Source of the DNA: Hyalangium ruber
Lineage (GTDB): Bacteria; Myxococcota; Myxococcia; Myxococcales; Myxococcaceae
DNA: 64,000 bases
Direction of reading: 5' to 3'
Assembly (NCBI RefSeq): GCF_034259325.1
Contig: NZ_JAXIVS010000016.1
Location: 162,248 to 226,247 of the forward strand
A model generated the notes under the pieces. That model was not told the DNA's origin. It saw only the letters and a list, made by a program, of their open reading frames with translations, and made no database searches. This document shows positions 28,448 to 36,457 of the stretch, one piece after another; the first letter of the stretch is position 1; the number at the start of each line of letters is the position of its first letter. The translations under genes were made by a program, and so were the position numbers.

Positions 28448-28587
28448 CACACAACAGCCGCCCATCTTGGAATGATCGGCACTGCCAGCTTCACCCTATC
28501 CAGGTAGAACTCGTCCAGCATTGCTGTCTGGGACACGGGCTCCCAGCCACTGCATGAGGAGACGAGGATGTTCTCGTTGTCGAGTCC

Positions 28588-29658
28588 ATGAGACTCCCGC
28601 GCGTCGCGTCGCAGAGTGCCTTGCTGGTGGGCCTCCTGCTCACAGGCTGCCTCCATGCGCCGCGACTCGCGTACAGCCTCGATGTCCCCGCCCAGGCGCT
28701 CACCGTGGCGGGGGCTCCCCCCATTCAGGATGGGCGCGTGCGCTTCCGGGAGATCTTCTGCGCGCTGCTCGACCGCGCGCCCGGCACCGGGGTTCGGCCG
28801 TGTGCGGAGCTGCTCCATCGCTTGAGCGATGAAGCTCCTGGAGTCCCCTCCCCCCAGGCCATGCCCGCGCATGCGCCGAGCCTCGCGCTGCTCTTCGTCC
28901 CCGGGCTTCCGGGCGAGTGCGTACCCGGGCTCTCCCGACCGCTGGAGCCTGCCGTGGAGCACATGCAGCGCTTGGGCTACGAGGCGCGGCTCGTGCCCGT
29001 GAGTTGCCTGGCGAACAGCCAGACCAATGCAGCGCAGCTCGCGCGCGCCATCGCGGCGACCCGGGCCGAGGACGTCATCCTCGTCGGACACTCCAAGGGA
29101 GCGGTCGACATCCTGGAGCTGCTCGTGACGGCTCCAGCCGAGGCCGCGCGGGTGCGAGCAGTATTGAGCGTGGCGGGTGCCATCAACGGCTCCCCGCTCG
29201 CGGAGGCACGAGAGGGCCCCGCGGGGCTGCTCCCTCGAAAGATGGCCTCCCGCTGTGAAGCCGTGGAGCGGAGTGCCCTGGCGGAGCTGAGGCGGACGGC
29301 GCGCTTCCGCTGGCTCTCTTCCCATTCCCTACCCGCGCAGACGCATTACTTTTCGCTCGTGGCCTTCACACCGCCAGAGACGATCTCCGCCCCGCTGCGC
29401 CCGTCCGCGAACGCGCTGGCCCGGTTCGACCCACGCAACGACGGGCAACTGCTGTTCTTCGACCAGGTGATTCCGGGCTCGGCGCTGCTCGGCTACGTGC
29501 GCGCCGACCACTGGTCCGTGGCCACCCGACCGACGGAGCCAGGGGCTTCCAGGAGCACGGCATGGAAGCACTGGCGCCCGTTTCCCCAGGAGTTGCTGAT
29601 CGAAGCAGCCATCCTCCACATCATCGAAGCGCTCGAGCATGCCGGTGCCACTCGATGA
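28588..29658 (+). CDS. Alpha/beta-hydrolase-like lipoprotein (tandem copy 1)
   Basis: 356 residues. Lipobox (LLVGLLLTGCLHAP). The fold signature is VILVGHSKGAVDILELL, a nucleophile elbow with Ser (GHSKG), and a late DHWSVA that could supply the catalytic His. It lacks other lipase family motifs I know. Copy 2 follows directly with overlapping stop/start (ATGA), sharing the block VRFREIFCALL, the SKG elbow, the INGSPLAE-type block and DQVIPGSALLGYVRADHW. Both are likely anchored in the envelope and act on an ester or similar bond; the substrate is unknown. Confidence 0.65.
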   Translation: MRLPRVASQSALLVGLLLTGCLHAPRLAYSLDVPAQALTVAGAPPIQDGRVRFREIFCALLDRAPGTGVRPCAELLHRLSDEAPGVPSPQAMPAHAPSLALLFVPGLPGECVPGLSRPLEPAVEHMQRLGYEARLVPVSCLANSQTNAAQLARAIAATRAEDVILVGHSKGAVDILELLVTAPAEAARVRAVLSVAGAINGSPLAEAREGPAGLLPRKMASRCEAVERSALAELRRTARFRWLSSHSLPAQTHYFSLVAFTPPETISAPLRPSANALARFDPRNDGQLLFFDQVIPGSALLGYVRADHWSVATRPTEPGASRSTAWKHWRPFPQELLIEAAILHIIEALEHAGATR

Positions 29659-30743
29659 GGCCTCCCGCGCTCCCCTTCTTGGCGCTCCTCGCGAGCCTCC
29701 TCGTGGGAGGACCGAGGTGTACCCCCCCGCGGCTTCCGTACAACCCGGACCTGCCAGCGCTCCAGCTCTCCGTGGTGGGGCAGCCGCCGGTGCGAGATGG
29801 ACGCGCCCGCTTCCGCGAACTCTTCTGTGCCCTGCTGGAGCGAGAAAGTACGGCCGGCCTGGATTGCGAGTCCCTGCTCGTCCGCTTCACGGATGAACCG
29901 GTGGTGCCTGCCGAGACACGAGCGCTACCTGCGCATGACCCACGACTGCACCTGTTGCTGGTGGCAGGCTCGTTCGCGGAGTGCTTCGACGCGGCGCGCA
30001 TGTACCCGGGGGCGGTGCGCAAGCTGAGCTCGCTGGGCTACGCGATCCGCGAGGTGCGCGTCAGCGGTCGCTCGAGCAGCGCGTACAACACCCCGCGCAT
30101 CGCCCGTGCCGTGGCACGAGAGCTGCGGGTCGCCGAGGGCCCGCTGGTGCTCGTGGGCTACTCGAAGGGGGTCACGGACATCCTCGAGTTCCTCATCCAA
30201 TACCCATCCCTGGCCGCGAAGGTTCAGGCGGTGGTCAGCATCGCGGGCAGCGTGAACGGCTCTCCCATGGCGGAGCGCTTCGCCGGTCCCTACCGTCCCT
30301 TCGCCTCCTGGCCAGTGGACGCCTGCCCCCCCGGAGACAGCCATGTCATCGAGGACCTGCGACGCGAGACGCGGATGAACTGGCTGGCCCGGCACCGGCT
30401 GCCTGGGCACATCCGCTACTTCTCGGTGGGGGCGAGCGCGCCCGCGCCCGAGGTCGGCCGGGCGATGTTCCCCATCGAGGGCCCGATGCGCCGCCTCGAG
30501 CCCTACATCGACGGCCAGCTGCCTTTCTACGATCAGCTCGTCCCAGGGAGTGAGCTGCTCGGCTATGCGCGCGCCGACCATTGGGCGGTCGCCCTGCCCT
30601 TGCAGGAGCACTGGCCGGTAATCGCCGGCAACCCCAGGGGCGCAATCTACCCGCGTGACCTGCTCTTCGAGGCCATCGTGCTGCGCACGGCCGAAGCCCT
30701 GCGAGAGACGCTCTCTCCAGAGCGTCCGACGCCGCTACATTGA
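29655..30743 (+). CDS. Alpha/beta-hydrolase-like lipoprotein (tandem copy 2)
   Basis: 362 residues from the ATG at 29655, which overlaps the stop of copy 1. The signal sequence (LLASLLVGGPRCTPP) has a weaker lipobox (GPRC). The nucleophile elbow is GYSKGVTDILEFL, and the block DQLVPGSELLGYARADHWAVA matches copy 1 closely. The upstream GTG at 29562 would extend into copy 1 and is rejected. The pair is a tandem duplication that has diverged to roughly one-third identity by eye. Confidence 0.65.
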   Translation: MRPPALPFLALLASLLVGGPRCTPPRLPYNPDLPALQLSVVGQPPVRDGRARFRELFCALLERESTAGLDCESLLVRFTDEPVVPAETRALPAHDPRLHLLLVAGSFAECFDAARMYPGAVRKLSSLGYAIREVRVSGRSSSAYNTPRIARAVARELRVAEGPLVLVGYSKGVTDILEFLIQYPSLAAKVQAVVSIAGSVNGSPMAERFAGPYRPFASWPVDACPPGDSHVIEDLRRETRMNWLARHRLPGHIRYFSVGASAPAPEVGRAMFPIEGPMRRLEPYIDGQLPFYDQLVPGSELLGYARADHWAVALPLQEHWPVIAGNPRGAIYPRDLLFEAIVLRTAEALRETLSPERPTPLH

Positions 30744-30867
30744 CCGTGAAGGGCACCGCCTGGACAAACCGGCTCGGTTTTCGGGGCACACGATGTAACC
30801 CGTTCTGGGTGAGGCGCGTATCCAGGGTACGTCGCTACGACATGACCCTCGAATCGGAGCTGTTCCC

Positions 30868-31962
30868 ATGCTCGACTCCCTCCTTCGCCGCCTCGCCCCG
30901 ACCGTTCCCACCGTCTCCACGACGGCCACGCAGACGGCCTCTGCCACGCCCGCGGTGACCACACCGGCGGTAACCACGCCCTCGCCAGCCTCCTACTTCC
31001 GGGACGGCTTCGACCTCCCGCGGGCCACCCCCGTAAGCCTCAACGGCGGTGGGAACGCGGCCTCGATCGACCTTCCGCCGTTCCTCAAGCGCCTGCTGCC
31101 CGATCCCGTGGGCCCGAAGCTGCTGCACCTGGACGATGGGTTGACGCCGCAGGGCCAGGGCTACGACGCCAAGCGCGGCGAGGTGCTCACGACCTACTAC
31201 GACGACAGCGGCGTGCTGCTCTCGATCCAGGACAAGAAGGACGGGAGCGAGACGCTCAATGTGCGCCTGGGAGGCAAGGACTCGGTCCCGCCGCCCTCAC
31301 ATGGTGGAGGCGTCTCGGTGGACGGCGACAACGTCTACGTCTCGGACACGGACTTCATCTACGTCTACAGCCGCGAGGCCATCGAGAAGGCGGAGAGAGA
31401 GGGGACCGTCGCCGAGCCGTCCCAGGTGATCGACGTGCCCGCTGACAGGATCGACCCCGAGACGGGCACCGGGCTGGTCTCGAACGGCAGCTACATGACG
31501 GTGAAGGACGGCTACGCCTACGTCGGCGGGTACAGCAAGGACGGCGACGGCAAGGCGGGCGCGGTCTGGCGGTACAAGCTCGACGAGCGCACGGGCGAGC
31601 TCATCCAGAACGAGCACTCGCCGCAGGGGCCCATCCGCGCGCCCGACCGGGCTCAGGGGATCGCGGTCGTGGACGGCGCGCTGCTGTTCACCACCGGCGA
31701 CCACAAGCTGGTGTACCAGCCGTTCGACACGGAGAAGTTCAAGGCAGACATCGACGACCGGACCGACATCAGCAACGGGAAGATCGACCCGTACGCGCAG
31801 GGGCTGAACATCATCGATGGTGAACTCTGGGTGACGTACGAGAGCGGCTCGGACAAGTACAAGGACGACGTCGATCACCCCCGGGAGCACATCCAGCGCA
31901 TTCCACTGGATGAGCTGGACCTCGACGCGGCAGGCCTGACGCCGGAGGATCTGCAGGGCTGA
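30868..31962 (+). CDS. Propeller-like protein of unknown function
   Basis: 364 residues. A short N-terminus is followed by a Thr/Ala/Pro-rich segment (ATQTASATPAVTTPAVTTP), then a beta-rich domain with repeated short strands (GVSVDGDNVYVSDTDFIYVY, GYAYVGGYSKDGDGKAGAVWRY, GIAVVDGALLFTTGDHKLVY, IIDGELWVTY) like a propeller. There is no classical signal peptide, yet the composition suggests export. The DGDGKA motif may bind calcium. It stands alone, convergent with the next gene. I do not recognise a family. Confidence 0.6.
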   Translation: MLDSLLRRLAPTVPTVSTTATQTASATPAVTTPAVTTPSPASYFRDGFDLPRATPVSLNGGGNAASIDLPPFLKRLLPDPVGPKLLHLDDGLTPQGQGYDAKRGEVLTTYYDDSGVLLSIQDKKDGSETLNVRLGGKDSVPPPSHGGGVSVDGDNVYVSDTDFIYVYSREAIEKAEREGTVAEPSQVIDVPADRIDPETGTGLVSNGSYMTVKDGYAYVGGYSKDGDGKAGAVWRYKLDERTGELIQNEHSPQGPIRAPDRAQGIAVVDGALLFTTGDHKLVYQPFDTEKFKADIDDRTDISNGKIDPYAQGLNIIDGELWVTYESGSDKYKDDVDHPREHIQRIPLDELDLDAAGLTPEDLQG

Positions 31963-32117
31963 GCGGTCAGCGCACGAGGACAGCTGCCGTTGAAGAGGGA
32001 TGGCGCCCCCATCCCTCGAATCCCCCACTGCCCTGGAAGCGCACGAGCGCCATCGCCCTTGCGAGCCCTGCGAACAGGTGTTGGAAGCACCTCACAGGGC
32101 CCGCAGGGACGGGGGGT

Positions 32118-32690
32118 TTACGGGCAGGTGCGGTTGATGAGCGTGCCGCCAAACCGGGTCTGCCAGAACGTCACGTAGTGGTACGTGTACGGCCCCGACA
32201 GATACGGAGAGCTGTCGCCGGTGCAGGTCTCGATGTAGACCGTCTGTCCCCAGGTCCCCGAGTTCCACTGGTACAGCGAGCCATCGAGGTAGACCCGCGA
32301 GTCCGGACTCGAGAACAGCGAGAGCAGCGAGCCGTCCCACCACGGAGCCGCCGAGTATTGATCCCAGCACTGGAAGCGATACTTATTGTCACTGCAGCGG
32401 AAGTACTCCGTGATTTCGCACGGACCGAAGCCGAGCAGATACTGCACCTGCGAGCCGTCCACGAACGTCACTTTGCACCCTGAGTCCTGGGTGGCCGCGT
32501 CGTAGTTCTTGATGTCCTGGATCGTATTGAAGGGGCCGCTCCCCTGCATGATGGAGATGTCGCCCGCCCCCTCCGCGCCCTGCGCTGGCTGCTCGGTCTT
32601 GGCCGCCGCTTCATCGGCCTCGGTTCCTGCCAGGGCGGAGCTCGCCAGCAAGGTCGTCAGGGTGATGCTCGCGATAATCGTTGCTCTCAT
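32118..32690 (-). CDS. Small secreted Cys-containing protein
   Basis: 190 residues. A clear signal peptide (ITLTTLLASSALAGTEA, cleavage after SALA) and an AAAKTEQPAQG linker precede a domain with six Cys residues (DSGCKV, FGPCEI, YFRCSD, FQCWDQ, IETCTG, NRTCP) and many Tyr/Trp, fitting a disulfide-bonded extracellular protein. The ATG at 32690 follows AAAGGA; the longer open frame upstream is not protein-like. No family recognised. Confidence 0.65.
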   Translation of the reverse strand: MRATIIASITLTTLLASSALAGTEADEAAAKTEQPAQGAEGAGDISIMQGSGPFNTIQDIKNYDAATQDSGCKVTFVDGSQVQYLLGFGPCEITEYFRCSDNKYRFQCWDQYSAAPWWDGSLLSLFSSPDSRVYLDGSLYQWNSGTWGQTVYIETCTGDSSPYLSGPYTYHYVTFWQTRFGGTLINRTCP

Positions 32691-32906
32691 CCGATGGTTT
32701 CCTTTCAAGGGACTTCTGTCTGGTTGCTCGGCGCCCCGGTTGGGCTCTTGGAGCGCACGAGATTCCCCCCAGAGCAGGGAGACCCGGGATGAGCGGGCTA
32801 TGCAGAAAGACCCCATCTTTCGTTTAGAGCAAAAATTTGCGGCGCGATTGCGGTGTGCTCGCCTCTTGTTCTTTCGGCTCTGCCTCCGCCATGGGGCCCC
32901 AGCCCC

Positions 32907-33050
32907 GGTGAGAGCGGCCGGCCCGAGGGCATCACCTTCTTCGCCCAGGACATCACTGCCCGCAAGCAGGCCGAGGCCCGCCTGGGAGAGATGCACCGCA
33001 CCCTGGTGGATGTCTCGCGCCAGGCGGGCATGGCGGAGGTGGCCACCGGC
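32907..33050 (+). pseudogene. Remnant of PAS-containing histidine kinase
   Basis: One frame reads RPEGITFFAQDITARKQAEA followed by RLGEMHRTLVDVSRQAGMAE and VATG, the end of a PAS/PAC domain and the linker into the dimerisation helix of myxobacterial hybrid kinases. Both ends stop abruptly: there is no start and nothing kinase-like follows in that frame. It is a gene fragment left at a recombination hotspot beside the attachment-site repeats. Confidence 0.6.
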
Positions 33051-33060
33051 TGCGCACCGG

Positions 33061-33429
33061 CTCGATCGGCTGGCTGCGCGCGGGCGTCAGTCCTCTGCTT
33101 CCGAGGTGCCCGATGCGGGCACTGCCGCCGTGGGGGACTCCGCGCCCACGGCGCCCCTGGCCATCCATGTCCCCGCAAAGACAGAGACCATGGCCCGAGA
33201 CATGCCGCCAAAGCCTGTTCCCGGGCAGACCCGACCCGACGAGAAGGGCCGCTGTCCCGGCCGCAAGCTGGTGGCCCTCAACGGAGGCTGCTGGGTGGAG
33301 ACTCTTCCGATGAGCGCCGAGGAGTGCGCGGAGAACGGCTGGGTGTACAGCCAAGGCCGGTGCTACGCACCTGCCCTCAGTCCACCCAGCAAGCCGCCGC
33401 CCACGTCGGGTCCGCCGGACTCCCGCTGA
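33061..33429 (+). pseudogene. Remnant of a kinase-type C-terminus
   Basis: A different frame from the PAS fragment reads EKGRCPGRKLVALNGGCWVE, then MSAEECAENGWVYSQGRCYA and PALSPPSKPPPTS before the stop. I recall this Cys-containing tail as the conserved C-terminus of many myxobacterial serine/threonine kinase proteins, but the kinase domain is absent. A short product starting at ATG 33190 (MARDMPPKP) is possible, so it might be a small independent gene rather than debris. Confidence 0.45.
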
Positions 33430-33524
33430 GCTTATGACTGGCTGCCTCTGGCGGCTTCAGGGGAAACGAAAACCCCGGCTCGCCTGATAGCTGCCGGTGC
33501 CTTGCTACAGCTTTCGCTGCGTTG

Positions 33525-33549
33525 TGGAGGCGGCGGGAATCGAACCCGC
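33525..33549 (-). repeat. tRNA/tmRNA 3'-end repeat R1 (attachment-site core)
   Basis: On the minus strand this reads GCGGGTTCGATTCCCGCC followed by GCCTCCA: a T-arm (stem GCGGG/CCCGC, loop TTCGATT) and the 3' acceptor strand of a tRNA or tmRNA. No matching 5' acceptor strand or anticodon arm is seen next to it, so it is a displaced 3' end of the kind left by integration. Same orientation as R2 and R3. It lies 22 bp after the DUF5953 stop. Confidence 0.7.
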
Positions 33550-33571
33550 CGTAAGGCGGAAGCAAAACCCT

Positions 33572-34330
33572 TTAGCTCGGAGCTGCCCGACCGCCAATCT
33601 TCGGGAAGCGCTCATAAGCCCACATGAGCGCCTCAAGGTGAGCTGGGTTGTCGAGGTCGAGCGGGGCCTCTGTGAGCTGAACCACCCACCCGCCCGTGGT
33701 TGTGCGCCGCGCACGAGAGAGCAGATCGGCATCTCGCGAGGGGTCCGGGAACCCAATGGACTCTGCTGCCGCGGCGGACCAGTAGTTCAGCCACCCTAGA
33801 TACTGCGGAATCGCAGGCGAGCGGATTTTCTCTGGAAACCTGAGCGCTGGCAGCCCTCGTGGCGGGGTTCCTGGCTTATGCACTGGATCTCGCGTCTGCC
33901 GCGCAATCTCGACGGCCGCGCTGAAAGGCGTCGCACGTCCCCAGAATGCACGCGCGCCCTCTGCCATTTCCGCCAGCACATCCGCTGCCGCCGCGCGAAT
34001 AGTCGTGTCGAGAGGCAGGTCCGCATGGACATCGAGCAACGGTTGCCCGCCCGCCGCTTGGCTCGCGGGGATTGCCAATCCGCTCAGCGTTATGGGGGAG
34101 CTCTCGTCGCCATTGCAGAGCAGCGGGAACTTCCCGCGGGCCACCGCCTCGGCGAGCCACGTATCTCGCTGGGGCAATGCGATGGGCTGTCCCTCCTGAG
34201 AGACTTTCCACTCCAGGCGCAGGCCGGGAAGCGCCCGCTCCAGCCTGTGGACAACAGCGAGCGGGCGGCTGTCATTGCCTACGAGTGCAGGCGCGTAAAC
34301 GAGGAGGGTCAGGCGGCCATGCACGGTCAT
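33572..34330 (-). CDS. DUF5953-like protein, probable immunity protein
   Basis: 252 residues from the ATG at 34330 (a GTG at 34339 is also possible). No signal peptide, so cytoplasmic. Features: MTVHGRLTLLVYAPALVG at the N-terminus, a Trp/Tyr-rich middle (IPQYLGWLNYWSAAAAESIG) and PAHLEALMWAYERFPKIGGR at the end. I recall this pattern as DUF5953, regularly found behind DUF6310 in myxobacteria. Its start overlaps the DUF6310 stop by four bases, giving the order and coupling expected for effector then immunity. The immunity role is inferred from this context. Confidence 0.65.
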   Translation of the reverse strand: MTVHGRLTLLVYAPALVGNDSRPLAVVHRLERALPGLRLEWKVSQEGQPIALPQRDTWLAEAVARGKFPLLCNGDESSPITLSGLAIPASQAAGGQPLLDVHADLPLDTTIRAAAADVLAEMAEGARAFWGRATPFSAAVEIARQTRDPVHKPGTPPRGLPALRFPEKIRSPAIPQYLGWLNYWSAAAAESIGFPDPSRDADLLSRARRTTTGGWVVQLTEAPLDLDNPAHLEALMWAYERFPKIGGRAAPS

Positions 34331-34971
34331 CGTGGGCACCCTGTGACAACGATGGTGAGGGTCCGGTCCCGCTCCTCTAACGCGGCCCTGTGAGCCTCGC
34401 TGCTCACGCCAACGGTAAACCCATAGTCACAGGCCTGCGCGATGGCACGCTCGTCCCGAAACTCCTCTACTTGATCTGAGAGCACCTGATTTTGGAGAAA
34501 GAGCGAGTACGTCTCGAAGCGGTCGGTCTTGATCTCCCATAGCATGCGCACGCCGACCTGCAGCGCGTCGAAGCGCTTGCCATTCACGAGGACGTCCCTG
34601 CCGGGGTAGCGGTTGGGCGGGAACGTGTCCGCACACTTGTTATGTGCGTCATCTCCACCCCGGTGAGGCACCGGGATGGGCGCACACTCCGGGCGGCGCT
34701 CGGCTGTCACAGGGGCTGAGGGGCCTCTGTTCGAGCGGGAGCTATCCGGAGATGGGGCCGCTTCCGGCTCCAGCTGGGTCCCTGGGTCCACCATGACGGT
34801 GACTGGGGGAGTCAGTCCCACAGGCGATGGCAGAACAATGGGCTTCGGACCGGCGAGCGGCGCTGCCCAGGGAACGGCGATCTGGTTGTGCTGCTTCGTC
34901 GGCTGCTGCGGCGCTGTCGCCGCGCAGCCGACGAGAAGCAACAGGAGCGCGCTGCAAGCTCGGAAGCTCAT
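34327..34971 (-). CDS. DUF6310-like lipoprotein, probable nuclease-type effector
   Basis: 214 residues. Lipobox (LLLLLVGCAATAP), a Pro/Ser-rich stretch of about 90 residues, then the conserved domain KCADTFPPNRYPGRDVLVNG, KRFDALQVGVRMLWEIKTDR, and VGVSSEAHRAAL near the end. The FDAL...WEIK spacing looks like a PD-(D/E)XK nuclease core (D, then ExK), though this is by eye. The combination of export signal, toxin-like C-terminus and coupled DUF5953 gene suggests a delivered toxin with its immunity protein. The pair is exactly bracketed by repeats R1 and R2. Confidence 0.65.
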   Translation of the reverse strand: MSFRACSALLLLLVGCAATAPQQPTKQHNQIAVPWAAPLAGPKPIVLPSPVGLTPPVTVMVDPGTQLEPEAAPSPDSSRSNRGPSAPVTAERRPECAPIPVPHRGGDDAHNKCADTFPPNRYPGRDVLVNGKRFDALQVGVRMLWEIKTDRFETYSLFLQNQVLSDQVEEFRDERAIAQACDYGFTVGVSSEAHRAALEERDRTLTIVVTGCPR

Positions 34972-35044
34972 TCGATATCCGGTCAGTCACGAGCCGGGGG
35001 CGGCCCAGGCCCGTTTTACCCTCAGAGCAACCTTCACAGCCATC

Positions 35045-35068
35045 GGAGGCGGCGGGAATCGAACCCGC
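35045..35068 (-). repeat. tRNA/tmRNA 3'-end repeat R2 (left end of the 16-kb island)
   Basis: Identical to R1 over 24 bases (GGAGGCGGCGGGAATCGAAC plus CCGC on the plus strand). Identity stops at both ends: the bases after the acceptor strand differ from those at R1 and R3, as expected when different elements recombine at one core. It lies 74 bp upstream of the DUF6310 start and 1.52 kb from R1. Confidence 0.7.
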
Positions 35069-35194
35069 GCCGGGCGGTGCGAAACCTCTAGCAGAATCGC
35101 GCCCTTACCTCGTAACCGCCCGGAATGCTTAGGAGTCGATATCCCGCCGCGTCCCGTCTCGTCCCGTCTTGTTCCAGCCCGTTCCGCACGTTCC

Positions 35195-35212
35195 TGCGAC
35201 ATACGTGCAACA
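35195..35212 (+). repeat. 18-bp direct repeat, left copy (possible integrase arm site)
   Basis: TGCGACATACGTGCAACA occurs here, 127 bp inside R2, and again at 51102-51119, 48 bp inside R3, in the same orientation. The right copy lies within the 3' end of the integrase gene. Exact short direct repeats inside both ends of an element fit arm-type binding sites of a tyrosine recombinase; the left copy could also be debris of a related integrase gene end. Confidence 0.5.
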
Positions 35213-35252
35213 TGACGGAGGACCCGACCGCATAGCGGGTGCTCCCCGGGCT

Positions 35253-35636
35253 TCAGGATTGGCCCCCTGCCGTCCATGCAGTGAAGAGTTCGCGGAGATC
35301 CCGCACCCGCATCTCCACGTTCGCGCCGATGGTGGCCAACTTCGCTTGTTCCTCTGTCGTCATGGCGGCCCTGTCTTCGAGCATGCTGATCAGCACCACG
35401 TTAAGGCACTCGGCCAGAGTCACCGCCGCTCCGAGCTTGTCCGCCACGGCGGCGCGGCCCTCCCCGGTGAACGCCTGGGAAGGATGGGCTAGGAGCCGCG
35501 CCCGGAGTTCGCCAGCTCGCTGCACAAGCGGCCCCATCTTGTCGGCGCTCACAGGCTCGCGCTTGCACTCGGGAAAGTCGATGCAGGCGCCCCCAGGGCC
35601 GCGAAGATGGCCGCAGAGGTTCAGCGGGTAGAACAT
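35253..35636 (-). CDS. Small hypothetical protein of the island
   Basis: 127 residues from the ATG at 35636, behind an AGCAGGA site. The N-terminus has three Cys (NLCGHLRGPGGACIDFPECK) and the rest is helical with ADKLGAAVTLAECLNVVLIS. Not recognised. The open frame extends far upstream but only as the shadow of the XRE gene, which ends 29 bp before this start; the two are probably co-transcribed. A zinc-binding N-terminus is possible. Confidence 0.5.
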   Translation of the reverse strand: MFYPLNLCGHLRGPGGACIDFPECKREPVSADKMGPLVQRAGELRARLLAHPSQAFTGEGRAAVADKLGAAVTLAECLNVVLISMLEDRAAMTTEEQAKLATIGANVEMRVRDLRELFTAWTAGGQS

Positions 35637-35665
35637 CGTGGGGGCGTCCTGCTGCGGGGGCGTGA

Positions 35666-36163
35666 TTATCTCCGGTTCCTCTTCTGGCTCCGGGGGCGCC
35701 GGGGCTCCGTCAGGAAGGCCAGCACAAGGCGCAAGATCAGCTTGAGCTGGAGCCCTTGCAGGCGTCCCATCAGCCGCAACAGGCGCCGCGTCTCGGGCGT
35801 GTCTGCCAGTTCGGGCGGCACTTGACGCTGTGCCGCTTGGGGCAGACTGGCCGGGGGGACAAAGCCCATCAGCTCGTGCGGGCCACTGCGCAGGGCCACG
35901 CACAACCGGAACAGAGTGGGCACACTGGGAAGCATCTTCCCGCGCTCCATCCGCCCGAACACCTCCGGAGTAATGCCGACGCTCGCGGCGATCTCGGCCT
36001 GAGTGAGCCCCGCACGCATCCGTGCGGCCCGCATCGTCTGTCCAAGCGTTGCCCCAAGTCGCCGCTCTTGGCTCTTCGCGCCCCGAGGAAGTAACGGAGG
36101 CCGTCTGCGGGCCCTGCTTCGAGGGGGACCCTTCCCGGGCCGTGCCGTTGGGTAGCCTTTCAT
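35666..36163 (-). CDS. XRE-family transcriptional regulator
   Basis: 165 residues. A very basic N-terminus (RSRARRRPPLLPRG) precedes the helix-turn-helix: MRAARMRAGLTQAEIAASVG followed by ITPEVFGRMERGKMLPSVPT and LFRLCVAL. The C-terminal part is helical and ends in a basic tail. It likely represses its own cluster; three CCGA-N5-7-TCGG dyads lie upstream at 36317-36407. Divergent control of the kinase-like gene is not possible, since both are on the minus strand, but that gene lies just upstream and reads into this region. Confidence 0.8.
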   Translation of the reverse strand: MKGYPTARPGKGPPRSRARRRPPLLPRGAKSQERRLGATLGQTMRAARMRAGLTQAEIAASVGITPEVFGRMERGKMLPSVPTLFRLCVALRSGPHELMGFVPPASLPQAAQRQVPPELADTPETRRLLRLMGRLQGLQLKLILRLVLAFLTEPRRPRSQKRNRR

Positions 36164-36315
36164 CTGGGGAACCTCGCGCGCCGCGCCAGCGTGAACGACC
36201 CACGCCGGGGGCGCATGGACAGGAGAGAGGGAGGAAGCGGATCACCGGGGGCAACTGCCGCGACCAGGGGCGCCCCCAGGATGCGGGGCGCCCCCAGTCG
36301 CTTCGCACCGACCAC

Positions 36316-36407
36316 GCCGATCCCCCTCGGTGTAGCCAGTGGAGCGCACTCCGAGGGGATCGGCCTGCCCTCCCTCCCAGGTTAGAGGCAAGCCGATCCC
36401 CTCTCGG
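36316..36407. promoter_or_regulatory. Cluster of three CCGA..TCGG dyads upstream of XRE gene
   Basis: GCCGATCCCCCTCGG (36316-36330), its inverse CCGAGGGGATCGGC (36351-36364) and GCCGATCCCCTCTCGG (36392-36407). Each is an imperfect dyad CCGA-N5 to N7-TCGG; together they also form a large inverted repeat. Their place in the 294-bp gap before the XRE regulator makes them candidate operators for it; a processed hairpin between the pseudokinase and XRE genes is the alternative. Confidence 0.5.
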
Positions 36408-36457
36408 CGCGATGCCGATGCAGGGCTGCGGGGCTGAGTGCGGGAAGAGGGGGCGCG

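Noticed and set aside
35637..36308. Longer reading frame for the small island protein reaching back over the XRE gene.
   Set aside because: It overlaps the XRE gene entirely in another frame and has shadow composition; the ATG at 35636 has a ribosome site after the XRE stop.
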